64,000 bases of DNA, from NCBI RefSeq assembly GCF_004001065.1, contig NZ_BIML01000002.1, positions 124,001-188,000 of the forward strand, in the 5' to 3' direction. Every line of letters starts with the position of its first letter. Within the stretch, counting starts at the first letter, position 1. The position numbers and the translations under genes are program-made. The notes beneath the pieces are model-generated. The model saw only the letters and a program-made list of their open reading frames with translations, was not told where the DNA came from and did not search any database. Of the stretch, positions 50,515-59,938 are shown in pieces. This DNA comes from Paenibacillus xylaniclasticus. GTDB lineage: Bacteria > Bacillota > Bacilli > Paenibacillales > Paenibacillaceae.

Positions 50515-52107
50515 ATGTTTAAAGTGTTAGTATCGGACCCAATCAGCGATCTTGGCATTCAGAAACTAGTCGATGCCGCAGATATCTCTATCGACAAGAA
50601 GCCAGGCCTTAGCGAGGATGAGCTCGTAGCTATTATCGGCGAGTACGACGCACTTCTCGTTCGCAGTCAGACTCGTGTAACAGCACGCATTATGGACGCT
50701 GGCAAGAAGCTTAAAGTTGTCGGACGCGCTGGTGTCGGCGTTGACAACATCGATCTGGAAGCAGCGACGCAGCGCGGTATTATCGTCATCAATGCTCCGG
50801 ACGGCAATACGATCACGACTTGCGAGCACACATTTGCAATGATGATGGCAGTAGCGCGTCACATTCCGCAAGCATACCTGAAGACGGTCGGCGGCGTATG
50901 GGATCGTAAATCGTTCGTCGGCGTTGAGCTGCGTAACAAAGTGCTGGGCGTATTAGGAATGGGTCGCATCGGTAGCGAAGTTGCGAAACGTGCTAAAGCA
51001 TTCGGCATGGAAATTCTCGGCTACGATCCGTTCCTGACGGAAGAGCGCGCTGAGAAGATGGGCATTAAGCTTGCAACGGTCGACGAGATCGTCCGTAACG
51101 CTGATTTTATGACGGTTCATACACCGCTCACCCCTGAAACACGTCACATGATTTCGAGCAAGCAATTCGAAGTGATGAAGCCAGGCATGCGCATCGTGAA
51201 CTGCGCACGCGGCGGTATTATCGACGAGCAAGCACTCGTTGAAGCAATCGACCAAGGCATCGTTGCTGGCGCTGCATTCGACGTTTTCGAGGTTGAGCCT
51301 CCTGCAGCCGATCATCCGTTCCTGAAGCATCCTAAGATTATCGTTACGCCACATCTTGGTGCATCGACGGTCGAAGCACAAGAGAACGTTGCAATCGATG
51401 TATCGGAGCAAGTGCTTCACATTCTGCGCGACGAGCCGTTTATCAATGCGGTTAACATGCCTCCAATCCCAGCTAACGTTCGTGCGGTTCTAGAGCCTTA
51501 CTTCACACTCGGTGAGAAGCTCGGCAGCTTCATCGCTCAGCTTGCTGACGGCGCTGTGAATGAAATCGTCGTAAGTTACTCGGGCGAGCTTGCAGATGTC
51601 GATACGCAGCCCCTCACCCGTTATATTACTCGCGGCGTTCTGGCCCACCACCTCGGTGCAGAACAAGTTAACGTCGTTAACTCGATGCACTTGGCGAAGG
51701 AACGCAGCGTTAATATCGTCATTAACAAGTCGCATACGTCGAAGGACTTTACGAACCTTGTTACGGTAACTCTCCGTACATCCAAGGAAGAACGTACAGT
51801 ATCTGGAACGCTTCTGACGGGCTACGGTCCTCGTATCGTTCAAATCGATGGCTATCCGGTGGACGTAGCGCCGGAAGGCAATCTGATCCTCGTATCGCAT
51901 ACGGACAAGCCTGGCATCATCGGCCGAGTTGGCACATTACTTGGCAGCAACGACGTCAACATTGCAGCGATGCAAGTAGGCCGTAAGCTGATCGGCGGAG
52001 CTGCTATTATGGTGCTGACAGTCGACAAGGTTGCTCCGAAGTCGGTGCTCGAAGAAGTTGCGAAGCTTGCAGATTTGAACAGCGCGAAAGAAATTCACCT
52101 CACTTAA
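50515..52107 (+). CDS. serA: D-3-phosphoglycerate dehydrogenase
   Basis: A 530-residue enzyme that oxidises 3-phosphoglycerate in serine synthesis. The NAD-binding motif is LGVLGMGRIGSEVAKRA; VNCARGGIIDE and FEVEPP with VTPHLGAST hold the catalytic Arg, Glu and His. The intervening regulatory domain follows, and the last ~75 residues (ILVSHTDKPGIIGRVGTLLG) are an ACT domain for serine feedback. ACAGGAGGC lies upstream of the ATG. It is monocistronic, with its own leader and terminator. Confidence 0.97.
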   Translation: MFKVLVSDPISDLGIQKLVDAADISIDKKPGLSEDELVAIIGEYDALLVRSQTRVTARIMDAGKKLKVVGRAGVGVDNIDLEAATQRGIIVINAPDGNTITTCEHTFAMMMAVARHIPQAYLKTVGGVWDRKSFVGVELRNKVLGVLGMGRIGSEVAKRAKAFGMEILGYDPFLTEERAEKMGIKLATVDEIVRNADFMTVHTPLTPETRHMISSKQFEVMKPGMRIVNCARGGIIDEQALVEAIDQGIVAGAAFDVFEVEPPAADHPFLKHPKIIVTPHLGASTVEAQENVAIDVSEQVLHILRDEPFINAVNMPPIPANVRAVLEPYFTLGEKLGSFIAQLADGAVNEIVVSYSGELADVDTQPLTRYITRGVLAHHLGAEQVNVVNSMHLAKERSVNIVINKSHTSKDFTNLVTVTLRTSKEERTVSGTLLTGYGPRIVQIDGYPVDVAPEGNLILVSHTDKPGIIGRVGTLLGSNDVNIAAMQVGRKLIGGAAIMVLTVDKVAPKSVLEEVAKLADLNSAKEIHLT

Positions 52108-52120
52108 TCATAGCAATGAG

Positions 52121-52171
52121 AGGGGCAGTCTTGACAGTCAGTGGAAACTGACTGTCTGACTGCCCCTTTTT
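52121..52171 (+). terminator. Terminator after serA
   Basis: AGGGGCAGTC pairs with GACTGCCCCT, extended by ACAGTCAGT/ACTGACTGT, and is followed by five T. Confidence 0.93.
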
Positions 52172-52289
52172 GAGCTTCATGCGCAACATTTCTGCATTTT
52201 GTGCAGGTTTTCTTTCACTCATCCTTCATAAGCACCGAAAATTTTATAGAATGTTTCACGTTGAACAAGATTTGTCCTTTTTTTTCAAC

Positions 52290-52317
52290 AAAAAAAGCGC
52301 TCATCGTAATGAGCGCT
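52290..52317 (-). terminator. Terminator after resE
   Basis: AGCGCTCAT pairs with ATGAGCGCT around a four-base loop, followed by at least six T on the minus strand. Confidence 0.93.
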
Positions 52318-53782
52318 ATGACAGAGGATGATCTAAATCGACAGGCAGCAGCAGCGTAAATGTCGTCCCTTTCCCGATCTTACTGTCAACCAAAATCCGG
52401 CCATGATGACCGTCGACAATATTTTTAACAATTGCAAGCCCGAGTCCTGTACCTCCCGAAGTGCCGCGTTTGCGAGACTTGTCTGCCTTGTAGAAGCGTT
52501 CAAATATATAGGGCAGATCTTCTTCCGGAATGCCTTCCCCTTCATCTGAAATACGCAGCTCAATATGGCTAGGCTGCTTCCTATCGGAGTTCGTCTCCGC
52601 CCACTGTCCGGACAGCTTAATAATGGCTCCAGAAGGTGTATGGCGCATTGCATTGTCCATCAGATTCGTAAGCACCTGCTCTAACCGGTCCTCGTCCGCT
52701 GCCTGAACGGATAACGGCGGAGATTCCGGAAGCTCAACGACAAGCCGTATATCTCGCTCCTTCGCGAACGTTTGGAATTTACGATGAACCCGTCTGACTA
52801 GCGAATCAATGTCGCACGGCACGAGCTTAAGCTCGCTATGTCCGGCTTCCATTCGAGCAAGGTCAAGCAAATCCTTGACAAGCCTACTCATACGTACAGA
52901 TTCATCATGAATAACCTGCACCAGCTCATCCCGTTCCTCCTTCGAATCCGCCAGGCCATCGAGCAATGCCTCGCTATAACCTTGAATCATTGAGAGCGGT
53001 GTACGAATTTCATGAGAGACGTTCGCAACAAAATCGCGGCGCAGCTTCTCCAGCATAAATTCCTCTGTAACGTCACGCATCACGGCAACTGCGCCTCGCA
53101 CCGAATTGTTCGACTTGAGCGGAGCCATTACGACGGACCAGACCCCATTCTTCACATGTATCTTGTCGCTGCTGTCCACTCCATCCACCGTTACACGTTG
53201 ATACAGCTCCCGCAGCGGGACCGGTACACGGTCCTTCTTCGATTCCGTCTCCTCGTCAACATCCGTCCATTCAAGCGCGTTCCATCGCGTCATGAGTTGT
53301 CCGCCTGGCGGATTAAACATCGTAATCCGACCTTCAGCATCAAAAGTGACGACGGCGTCGGACATGCTTCGAAGCACGCTGGACAAATGCTCTTTCTCGT
53401 GACTCAAATCTTTAATCAGCGAATCGAGATCGCCTGCCATTCGGTTAAACGCAAGAGCCAGGTCGCCGAGCTCGTCAGTCGATCGAATCGGAACACGCGT
53501 CTGATAGTTCCCCATTGAAATAGACGAAGCCGCCTTCTTCAACTCAATAAGCGGCTGCGTAATTTTAGACGAGAGGAAGAACGCGAAAAACGTTGACAAT
53601 AAGAAGCCAATCACGCCGGTAAACACGAACAGCACCTTCACCTTATGGGAGGTATTGTCTTGGAAGTTGATGTCGATATACTGCAGCAGGAACATGCCGA
53701 GAATGAGCAGCACGACCGCCACGAGCATAATGATTGTCATCCACAGCTTGCCTACGACACTTCGCCATAACCAAAATTTCAT
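52316..53782 (-). CDS. resE: Sensor histidine kinase ResE with a nearly absent extracytoplasmic domain
   Basis: A 488-residue kinase that starts MKFWLWRSVVGKLW, as ResE does. TM1 is about residues 13-34 and TM2 about 48-70, so only 13-15 residues lie outside the membrane; B. subtilis ResE has about 100 more. HAMP (71-125), a PAS domain (about 130-240, SVLRSMSDAVVTFDAEGRIT), the dimerisation box with the phosphorylated His in NVSHEIRTPL, and the ATPase domain (NLMDNAMRH, DEGEGIPEE, GLGLAIVK) are intact. With ResD it controls cytochrome and respiration genes; the signal may be read by PAS. Confidence 0.92.
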   Translation of the reverse strand: MKFWLWRSVVGKLWMTIIMLVAVVLLILGMFLLQYIDINFQDNTSHKVKVLFVFTGVIGFLLSTFFAFFLSSKITQPLIELKKAASSISMGNYQTRVPIRSTDELGDLALAFNRMAGDLDSLIKDLSHEKEHLSSVLRSMSDAVVTFDAEGRITMFNPPGGQLMTRWNALEWTDVDEETESKKDRVPVPLRELYQRVTVDGVDSSDKIHVKNGVWSVVMAPLKSNNSVRGAVAVMRDVTEEFMLEKLRRDFVANVSHEIRTPLSMIQGYSEALLDGLADSKEERDELVQVIHDESVRMSRLVKDLLDLARMEAGHSELKLVPCDIDSLVRRVHRKFQTFAKERDIRLVVELPESPPLSVQAADEDRLEQVLTNLMDNAMRHTPSGAIIKLSGQWAETNSDRKQPSHIELRISDEGEGIPEEDLPYIFERFYKADKSRKRGTSGGTGLGLAIVKNIVDGHHGRILVDSKIGKGTTFTLLLPVDLDHPLS

Positions 53783-53785
53783 CGG

Positions 53786-54502
53786 CTACTTCGACACCTC
53801 TAGCTTGTATCCAACGCCCCAAACCGTCGTAATCATAGATGCCGCTTCTGGTGATACTTTGTTTAGCTTCTCACGCAAACGCTTTACATGCGTATCAACC
53901 GTGCGTAAGTCTCCGAAAAACTCGTAATTCCATACATCCTTCAACAGCTCCTCACGCGAGAACACTTTATCAGGCGATACGGCCAAATAATGAAGCAGCT
54001 CATATTCCTTCGGCGTCAAGCTTACCTCATGTCCGCCAGCCGTAACCCGATGTGCGTCGTGCTCGATAATTAGATGTGGAAGAACGATATTGTTGCTTGA
54101 ATTCGATTCTTTCGTTAAGAATGCGGTAGCCGAAGATCGGCGAAGAATCGCTTTAACCCGATAAATGACCTCACGCGGACTGAACGGCTTGACGACATAG
54201 TCGTCAGCGCCCGCTTCAAACCCTTGTACTCGGTTCATTTCTTCGCCTTTGGCCGTCAGCATGATGACCGGCGTCGCTTTAACCTGACGAAGCCGTGAGC
54301 ATACCTCAATGCCATCGATGCCTGGGAGCATGACGTCGAGCATAATTAAATCATAATCCTTACCCGCTGCCATCCGAAGTGCCGTTTCGCCGTCCTCCGC
54401 CTCCTCAATCTGATAGCCTTCCTTTTCCAAATACATTTTCAGCAGACGGCGAATCCGTTCCTCGTCGTCTACGACCAATATGCGATGTGCTGCTTCTGAC
54501 AT
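53786..54502 (-). CDS. resD: Response regulator ResD
   Basis: A 238-residue OmpR-type regulator: receiver domain with ILVVDDEERIRRLL, the phosphoacceptor Asp in LIMLDVMLPG and Lys in MLTAKGEE; winged-helix domain from about residue 130 with SLTPKEYELLHYLAVSPDKV and RTVDTHVKRLREKL. It lies three bases before resE and 35 after the ccsB-like gene. In B. subtilis it activates respiration genes including the qcr and ctaA operons. Confidence 0.95.
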   Translation of the reverse strand: MSEAAHRILVVDDEERIRRLLKMYLEKEGYQIEEAEDGETALRMAAGKDYDLIMLDVMLPGIDGIEVCSRLRQVKATPVIMLTAKGEEMNRVQGFEAGADDYVVKPFSPREVIYRVKAILRRSSATAFLTKESNSSNNIVLPHLIIEHDAHRVTAGGHEVSLTPKEYELLHYLAVSPDKVFSREELLKDVWNYEFFGDLRTVDTHVKRLREKLNKVSPEAASMITTVWGVGYKLEVSK

Positions 54503-54537
54503 TTGGTCACAGCCCCTTTACATAAATGATTGTGCAG

Positions 54538-55797
54538 CTACACGCCAGCATATGAATGCATACCGGCAATAATAAGGTTAACACCGATCAGCGTGAACCA
54601 CACGATAACGAAGCCGATCACGGACAGCCATGCCGACCGAAGTCCCTGCCATCCGCGAGACAGCCGGAAATGTAAGTATACGCTATAGAATAGCCAAGTA
54701 ATAAGTGCCCATACTTCTTTCGGATCCCATCCCCAGAAACGCCCCCACGCCTCATTCGCCCATATCATGGCGAAAATAAGCGCACCAAGCGTAAAGACCG
54801 GGAACCCGATCGCAATCGCACGATAACTAATTTCATCCAAGTCGTTCGGATTGACACCCTCCATATGCGGGCGAATGACAGCGCCGAGCGGCTTGCGGAC
54901 GATTAGGCGAAGAATCGCATACAGCAATGAACCGGCAACAATGGACCACACGACCGTATTGAGCTTGCGGCCAGCATTCACACCCTTCATCCAAGAAGGC
55001 GTCTCGATTTGCAGCTTCTCCAAGCCGAGGAACGAATCTACAGAATCGGCATGGCTGTTATACGGCTTGAATATCGGAGGCAAGTTATATTCGACCTGTT
55101 CCGTCCGGATGATCGTCTGCCCTTGCGTATCGATGCTGATGTTCTCCTGCGTAAAATGAGCCTCATATCCTGCACCGCGGAAAGAGAACACAATGCTGAT
55201 AAAACCGACGACAACGACGATAACATAGAGAGTATATTCGATCCAGCGCTGCTGCTTACGTGCTTGATTGTCTTTACGAGTATAATCGACAATTCGCAGC
55301 AAATACATCAGTCCTGCAGCGAAGCCGACCGCGAAGAATGCTTCACCGAGCGCAGCCGTCGTCACATGAATCTTGAGCCAGTATGAATCAAGCGACGGTA
55401 TAAGCGGCTGTACATCTTTAGGAAATACGGATGCATAAGCGACGATGAGGACTGCAAGCGGCGTTGCGAACATGCCTAGCAGCGGCTTACGGTAAATCAC
55501 ATAAATAATCGTGAAAGCAAGCATGACCGCCATGGCCAGGAATGACATAAATTCATACATATTGCTTGTCGGAATCTGCCCACTGCCGTACCATCGTGTG
55601 AAGAAGAACGTCAGATGAGCGGCTAGTCCAGCCGATGAGACGATGAAGGACATTCTCCCCCAACGTGCGACGTGATGCTTTGAATTACGATTGCTCCATT
55701 TCTGTCCAGCGATCGTGATGACGTAGAAGATGAACGCCACACAATATAAAATGAAAGCAACTAAGTATGCATGACCACTGAAATCGACCCAACTCAC
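54538..55797 (-). CDS. resC: Cytochrome c biogenesis protein ResC (CcsA/CcsB type)
   Basis: A 419-residue membrane protein with about eight to ten segments. The tryptophan-rich WWD-type haem-handling motif is seen in MIWANEAWGRFWGWDPKEVW, and conserved histidines flank it (THVTTAALGEAFF region and YLHFRLSRGW). It overlaps resB by four bases; together they form the haem-attachment complex. The name follows the B. subtilis resABC order. Confidence 0.94.
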   Translation of the reverse strand: MSWVDFSGHAYLVAFILYCVAFIFYVITIAGQKWSNRNSKHHVARWGRMSFIVSSAGLAAHLTFFFTRWYGSGQIPTSNMYEFMSFLAMAVMLAFTIIYVIYRKPLLGMFATPLAVLIVAYASVFPKDVQPLIPSLDSYWLKIHVTTAALGEAFFAVGFAAGLMYLLRIVDYTRKDNQARKQQRWIEYTLYVIVVVVGFISIVFSFRGAGYEAHFTQENISIDTQGQTIIRTEQVEYNLPPIFKPYNSHADSVDSFLGLEKLQIETPSWMKGVNAGRKLNTVVWSIVAGSLLYAILRLIVRKPLGAVIRPHMEGVNPNDLDEISYRAIAIGFPVFTLGALIFAMIWANEAWGRFWGWDPKEVWALITWLFYSVYLHFRLSRGWQGLRSAWLSVIGFVIVWFTLIGVNLIIAGMHSYAGV

Positions 55798-57428
55798 GAA
55801 TTATAACCCCCGTTATCGAGCTTTTCCTTCTCAACATCTATCTTCATCTGCGCAAGTGCCCAAGCGACATCAGAACGCATGCCAAAATGATTTTTGTTCG
55901 TATGCGCACCTAGCGACAGCACACCGTCGTCCACTCGAAGCCATATGCGACGGTGATGCCAATAGGCTCCCATGAGCAATCCGAGCATACAAATGCCAAG
56001 TCCAATCCACACATAAGTCAGCGCCCGGTCGACTCGAATGAGTAAGTAGCTCGTATAGGCGCTGTACGATACGTTCTCCATACCGTCAACCCGAATTTCA
56101 ATCTTGGATGCAAGCGTTCGGTTGATCTGGTCTTGACTAAACCGTTCTTTGTCCTTCTGCAGCGGAAAGTACATATACGGCTCACCTGAAGCATCAATGC
56201 CCGGACCTTTCACTATAAAAATGAATGCAGGCGCTTTCGGATCGCGCGAAAGCGTAACCGGATCGCCTTCATCATTCAGAGCGAACTCCATATACTGTGC
56301 CTTCAACGAAAGACTGTACGGACCGACTGTAAACTCTGTCTGTGGATTTTTCATCGGAAGCTCGAAGGGACCATATACTTGTCCGCTTTGTTTATCCTCG
56401 ATGACCGGCTTAACCGCTTTCAGCATAGGCTGGTCGTCATAGCCGATTTGGTATAGCTTGACGCCCTTATACGCAAGCGGGTGATTGACGGTAATATCAT
56501 AATCTATCACCGGCTCCAGTACGGGTTCAATTCCCGGTTCACCGCATGATTCCACACACTCATAGAGCACAGCTTCCGTTTTGTACAGCTTCGGTCTCTC
56601 TTGATTTTTAAGACGATCTGGCAGCTCGTCCTGATCGTAATATTCGACGGTGAATTGCTCATTCTTCACATAGTAATTCGTGTTCGGTACTTGAACCGTC
56701 TCTCCGTCTCGCACAGCAATCGTTTCTTCCAGCTTCCAATCCGGAATCGTACGTGCAAGCAGTGCGAGCAGCAGAACGATGAGTCCGATATGGTTAATAT
56801 ATGGCCCCCAGCGGCTGAACCGATTCTTCTCGGCCAACAGTGCAGTGCCATCCGTATGTACGCGATAACGCCGACGCCTCAAGTGGCCTGCGAGCTCCTG
56901 CACCCATTGCTCGGCATTTCCTTCAATTGGACCGGTATAAACCGTCTTCTGGCGGGTAATAAACATGGGATGCTTGCGGATTTGCTGTTTGCTAAGCGCC
57001 CGATACAGCGGTAGCACACGGTCCAAGCTGCAAATGACAAGCGAGGTTCCGATCATGACAAGCAGTCCAACGAACCACCAGGAGTCATACATCGTAGATA
57101 AGCCTAGCTTGTAGTAAAGCTCGCCTCCCCAGCCATAGGTCTGCTTATAATATTCTGCCGTATTCCCCTGTGGATAGATCGTACCGATGGCAGCTCCAAT
57201 CAGGGTAATAATAATAATGATGATCGCGATCTTTACTGACGAGAAGAAATTCCAGACCATATCGAGCGGATTCGGATTTCTCTTCTGCGAACGGCGCGCC
57301 ATACCATCATATCGCATCTCTAGTGGCGCATTTTCAGGAATCTCGGTCTGCGGCTTGCCGCACGATTCACACAGGAGTGTGTCCGGCGGATTCTGATGGC
57401 CGCATTCGCACTTCGTATTCTGAATCAA
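55794..57428 (-). CDS. resB: Cytochrome c biogenesis protein ResB with N-terminal zinc ribbon
   Basis: A 544-residue protein. ResB features are the membrane segments around SVKIAIIIIIITLIGAAIG, LIGLIVLLLALLARTIPDW-like positions, a large external domain in the middle, and a last segment near 470-490 (ALTYVWIGLGICMLG). An N-terminal CECGHQNPPDTLLCESCGK segment looks like a zinc ribbon not found in short ResB proteins. It would help deliver haem to apocytochrome c with ResC. Confidence 0.93.
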   Translation of the reverse strand: MIQNTKCECGHQNPPDTLLCESCGKPQTEIPENAPLEMRYDGMARRSQKRNPNPLDMVWNFFSSVKIAIIIIIITLIGAAIGTIYPQGNTAEYYKQTYGWGGELYYKLGLSTMYDSWWFVGLLVMIGTSLVICSLDRVLPLYRALSKQQIRKHPMFITRQKTVYTGPIEGNAEQWVQELAGHLRRRRYRVHTDGTALLAEKNRFSRWGPYINHIGLIVLLLALLARTIPDWKLEETIAVRDGETVQVPNTNYYVKNEQFTVEYYDQDELPDRLKNQERPKLYKTEAVLYECVESCGEPGIEPVLEPVIDYDITVNHPLAYKGVKLYQIGYDDQPMLKAVKPVIEDKQSGQVYGPFELPMKNPQTEFTVGPYSLSLKAQYMEFALNDEGDPVTLSRDPKAPAFIFIVKGPGIDASGEPYMYFPLQKDKERFSQDQINRTLASKIEIRVDGMENVSYSAYTSYLLIRVDRALTYVWIGLGICMLGLLMGAYWHHRRIWLRVDDGVLSLGAHTNKNHFGMRSDVAWALAQMKIDVEKEKLDNGGYNS

Positions 57429-57456
57429 CGTACAGCCTCCTCACTAGACATAAGAG

Positions 57457-57987
57457 CTAGGCTTGCAGCAGCCTCTCAATTCGTTCGTCAATATCCTGCT
57501 CTGTCATCCCCCCAACGAATATGTCCATAATCGTTCCATCAGGCTTAATGAAGAACGTTGACGGGTACTGCTCCAGCCCATACCGCCGTTCAATCATACG
57601 ATTCGAATCCCGAAGTATCGGATACGACAAGTCAAAATCTTTAACGAAATTGTTTACGGTCAGATCGCCTTCGCTTAAGTTTACAGCCAATATTTCGAAT
57701 GGCTCGCCCTTCCATTTCTCATATTGACGCTCGAACTCCGGCATTTCTTTCACGCAGGGTGGGCAGAATGAGCCCCAGAAGTTAAGGACAACTGCTTTTC
57801 CCTTATAACCCGAAAGCTGATGCTGCTCACCTTGCAGATCAAGCAGCGTAAAATCAGGTGCAGCGCCGCCGACCTTCGGACGATCATTATCAGACGACGC
57901 AAATAACGCCTTACCGATCGCATAGCCGCCGAGCAGCAAGACGCCGAGCATGATTACGATTTGTATCGGCTTCCGATACTTACCCAA
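57457..57987 (-). CDS. resA: Thiol-disulfide oxidoreductase ResA
   Basis: A 176-residue membrane-anchored thioredoxin-like protein: N-terminal hydrophobic anchor (IQIVIMLGVLLLGGYAIG), then VLNFWGSFCPPCVKEMPEF with the CxxC active site as CPPC (B. subtilis has CEPC), and SLTKL-free C-terminus. It reduces cysteines of apocytochrome c before haem attachment. The start TTG at 57987 has GAGGTG six bases upstream; a GTG three codons earlier lies in the site itself. It is the first gene of resABCDE. Confidence 0.93.
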   Translation of the reverse strand: MGKYRKPIQIVIMLGVLLLGGYAIGKALFASSDNDRPKVGGAAPDFTLLDLQGEQHQLSGYKGKAVVLNFWGSFCPPCVKEMPEFERQYEKWKGEPFEILAVNLSEGDLTVNNFVKDFDLSYPILRDSNRMIERRYGLEQYPSTFFIKPDGTIMDIFVGGMTEQDIDERIERLLQA

Positions 57988-58040
57988 TCCTATCACCTCA
58001 AGTCTATTGCAAATCCGTCGAATTCTTCCTTATTATAACG

Positions 58041-58071
58041 AAAATTCGACGGCATTTATAAATGCCGTCGA
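58041..58071 (-). terminator. Perfect 26-base palindrome over the rluB stop
   Basis: The 26 bases from 58046 to 58071 read the same on both strands (arms beginning TCGACGGCATTTA), followed on the minus strand by ATTTTCG. The rluB stop codon lies inside the hairpin. It probably ends rluB transcription. Confidence 0.8.
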
Positions 58072-59315
58072 CCTTCATTTGTGAACATTATGTGACCTTC
58101 TGCCGCCTTGTGGACCACCGCTGCGCCCCGGCTTCGAGGAAGTCCATTCCACTTGCTTGCCGCCGTTTCTTCCCGCTCTGCAGACGGCTGTCTAGATGGC
58201 GAAACTCTGCTCCTGCCGGCTTGCGTTTGCTGCTCTATACGCGGCTTGTTACGCGCTGCGTTGGGCGTAGCTGACGCTGCACGTCCTTGCGGCTTGCTGC
58301 CGCGTGCTTGGCCATTCTGAGGCGAGCTTCCCTGCTGCCGGGCTGCAGCGGAACTACGCTTCTCACTCTCAGCAATAATGGGTGCCAGCACAGACTTTGC
58401 ATAGGATGCGCGCGAACGGCTTCCTGCCGGCTTCGCTGCCGGTGACAGCTTCCTGCGCGAAGACTTACGGCCGGACACTTCCGCTCTTACCTTATCCTCC
58501 GATAGATGCTTCGGCTTCGGCTTTGGCTTCCACTCCGGCTTCTTCGCCGGTTTATCCGCCGCGACGTAGCTGCTTCTACCTTCTGCCTTAGCAGCTTCGG
58601 CGCGAAGCTCCTCTACCTCTTTAGGTGTTAACGGACGCCAGCCACCACGCTTCAGATTTTGCAAGCCAAGCTCGCCGAACTTGACCCGCTTCAGCCGAGT
58701 AACCGGGTGTCCAATCGCTTCAAACATACGGCGTACCTGCCGGTTGCGACCCTCATAGATCGTAATGCGAATCGTCGATTCCTTATTGTCCGGCTCTACA
58801 TCCTGATACTCCACTTCTGCCGGCGACGTCATTCCATCCTCAAGCTCAATGCCTTGTCTCAGCTGCTCCAGCTTATCGCCGTGCGGTACACCATTAACGG
58901 TTGCTAAATACGTCTTCGGAACGTGATGCTTCGGATGTGTCAGCAGATTGGCGAATTCGCCATCATTCGTCAGCAGCAGCAGCCCTTCCGTATCGTAATC
59001 AAGTCGACCGATTGGATATACCCGCTGCTCGATACCACTCAAAAAGTCAGACACGATCTTGCGTCCTTGCGGGTCCGATGCGCTTGTAATAACGCCCTTC
59101 GGCTTGTTCAGCATAATATAAAGCTTAACTTCAGATTGAATCGGCTTGCCGTCCACCGTAATGACATCCTCCTGCGGATCGGCTTTCGCCCCGAGCGTCG
59201 TCACCGGAACCCCGTTCACTTCTACTTTTCCGGCTAGAATCAGCTCTTCACATTTGCGCCTGGAGGCAATGCCCGCCTGCGCCAAAATTTTTTGTAAACG
59301 TTCCAACTTTTTCAC
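58056..59315 (-). CDS. rluB: 23S rRNA pseudouridine synthase B with a long basic tail
   Basis: A 419-residue protein. The S4 domain (LERLQKILAQAGIASRRKCE) is followed by the catalytic domain with GRLDYDTEGLLLLTNDG (the Asp that forms pseudouridine), NKPKGVITSA and IYEGRNRQVRRMFEAIGHP. From about residue 240 on, some 170 residues are low complexity, rich in Lys, Arg, Ser, Ala and Pro and likely disordered; typical RluB lacks most of this. The start is uncertain: GTG at 59315 (GGAGG five bases upstream), TTG at 59306 or ATG at 59327. Confidence 0.9.
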   Translation of the reverse strand: MKKLERLQKILAQAGIASRRKCEELILAGKVEVNGVPVTTLGAKADPQEDVITVDGKPIQSEVKLYIMLNKPKGVITSASDPQGRKIVSDFLSGIEQRVYPIGRLDYDTEGLLLLTNDGEFANLLTHPKHHVPKTYLATVNGVPHGDKLEQLRQGIELEDGMTSPAEVEYQDVEPDNKESTIRITIYEGRNRQVRRMFEAIGHPVTRLKRVKFGELGLQNLKRGGWRPLTPKEVEELRAEAAKAEGRSSYVAADKPAKKPEWKPKPKPKHLSEDKVRAEVSGRKSSRRKLSPAAKPAGSRSRASYAKSVLAPIIAESEKRSSAAARQQGSSPQNGQARGSKPQGRAASATPNAARNKPRIEQQTQAGRSRVSPSRQPSAEREETAASKWNGLPRSRGAAVVHKAAEGHIMFTNEGRRHL

Positions 59316-59343
59316 CTCAACCTCCATATTAACTTTAAGCAGA

Positions 59344-59399
59344 CAAAAGCACAAGTTCAGCAATCGAGTCTAATCGACCCGTTGCGACGAACTTGTGCT
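59344..59399 (-). terminator. Terminator after spmB
   Basis: AGCACAAGTTC pairs with GAACTTGTGCT around a 30-base loop, with a short T run on the minus strand. It separates the dacB-spmA-spmB operon from rluB. Confidence 0.75.
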
Positions 59400-59404
59400 A
59401 TTCA

Positions 59405-59938
59405 TTAACCAAACATAATTAAGCAAACCGCGATAGATGCGGCAAAGCCGACCAGATCAGAGAACAATCCGACCTTTAGTGCATATCGGGAGCGTCGGAT
59501 GCCGACAGCTCCGAAATAAACCGTAATGACATACAGTGTCGTGTCCGTGCTGCCCTGAATCGTTGACGCGATACGACCAATTAACGAATCCGGGCCATAG
59601 GTCCGAATCAAATCCGTCGTATAAGCGAGCGAGCCTGCACCTGTCAGCGGACGAAGCAGCCCAAGCGGCAGCACCTCAGCCGGAACATGCAGCAGATTTA
59701 GAAGCGGCTTGAACGCAGCTAGCATCATATCCATCGCACCAGATGCACGAAACATGCTGATCGCAACCATCATGCCGACAATATGCGGAATGATGCCAAT
59801 CGCGGTGCCGAAGCCTTCCTTCGCCCCTTCGACGAACGTTTCATATACCGGCACTTTCTTAAATGCGGCATATAGAGGAATAAATACGATGAGAGCTGGA
59901 ATCATCCAAACCGACAATGTCGACAGCCAATTAACCAA
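59405..59938 (-). CDS. spmB: Spore maturation protein B
   Basis: A 177-residue membrane protein with nucleoside-recognition (Gate) domain features: IPALIVFIPLYAAFKKVPVY near the start, then GIIPHIVGMMVAISMFRASG and GSTDTTLYVITVYFG. B. subtilis SpmB is 178 residues. I take the TTG at 59938 as start, using the GGAAAGG-type site; the frame extends to 59974 but would overlap spmA by more than 40 bases. SpmA and SpmB together help spore core dehydration. Confidence 0.93.
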   Translation of the reverse strand: MVNWLSTLSVWMIPALIVFIPLYAAFKKVPVYETFVEGAKEGFGTAIGIIPHIVGMMVAISMFRASGAMDMMLAAFKPLLNLLHVPAEVLPLGLLRPLTGAGSLAYTTDLIRTYGPDSLIGRIASTIQGSTDTTLYVITVYFGAVGIRRSRYALKVGLFSDLVGFAASIAVCLIMFG

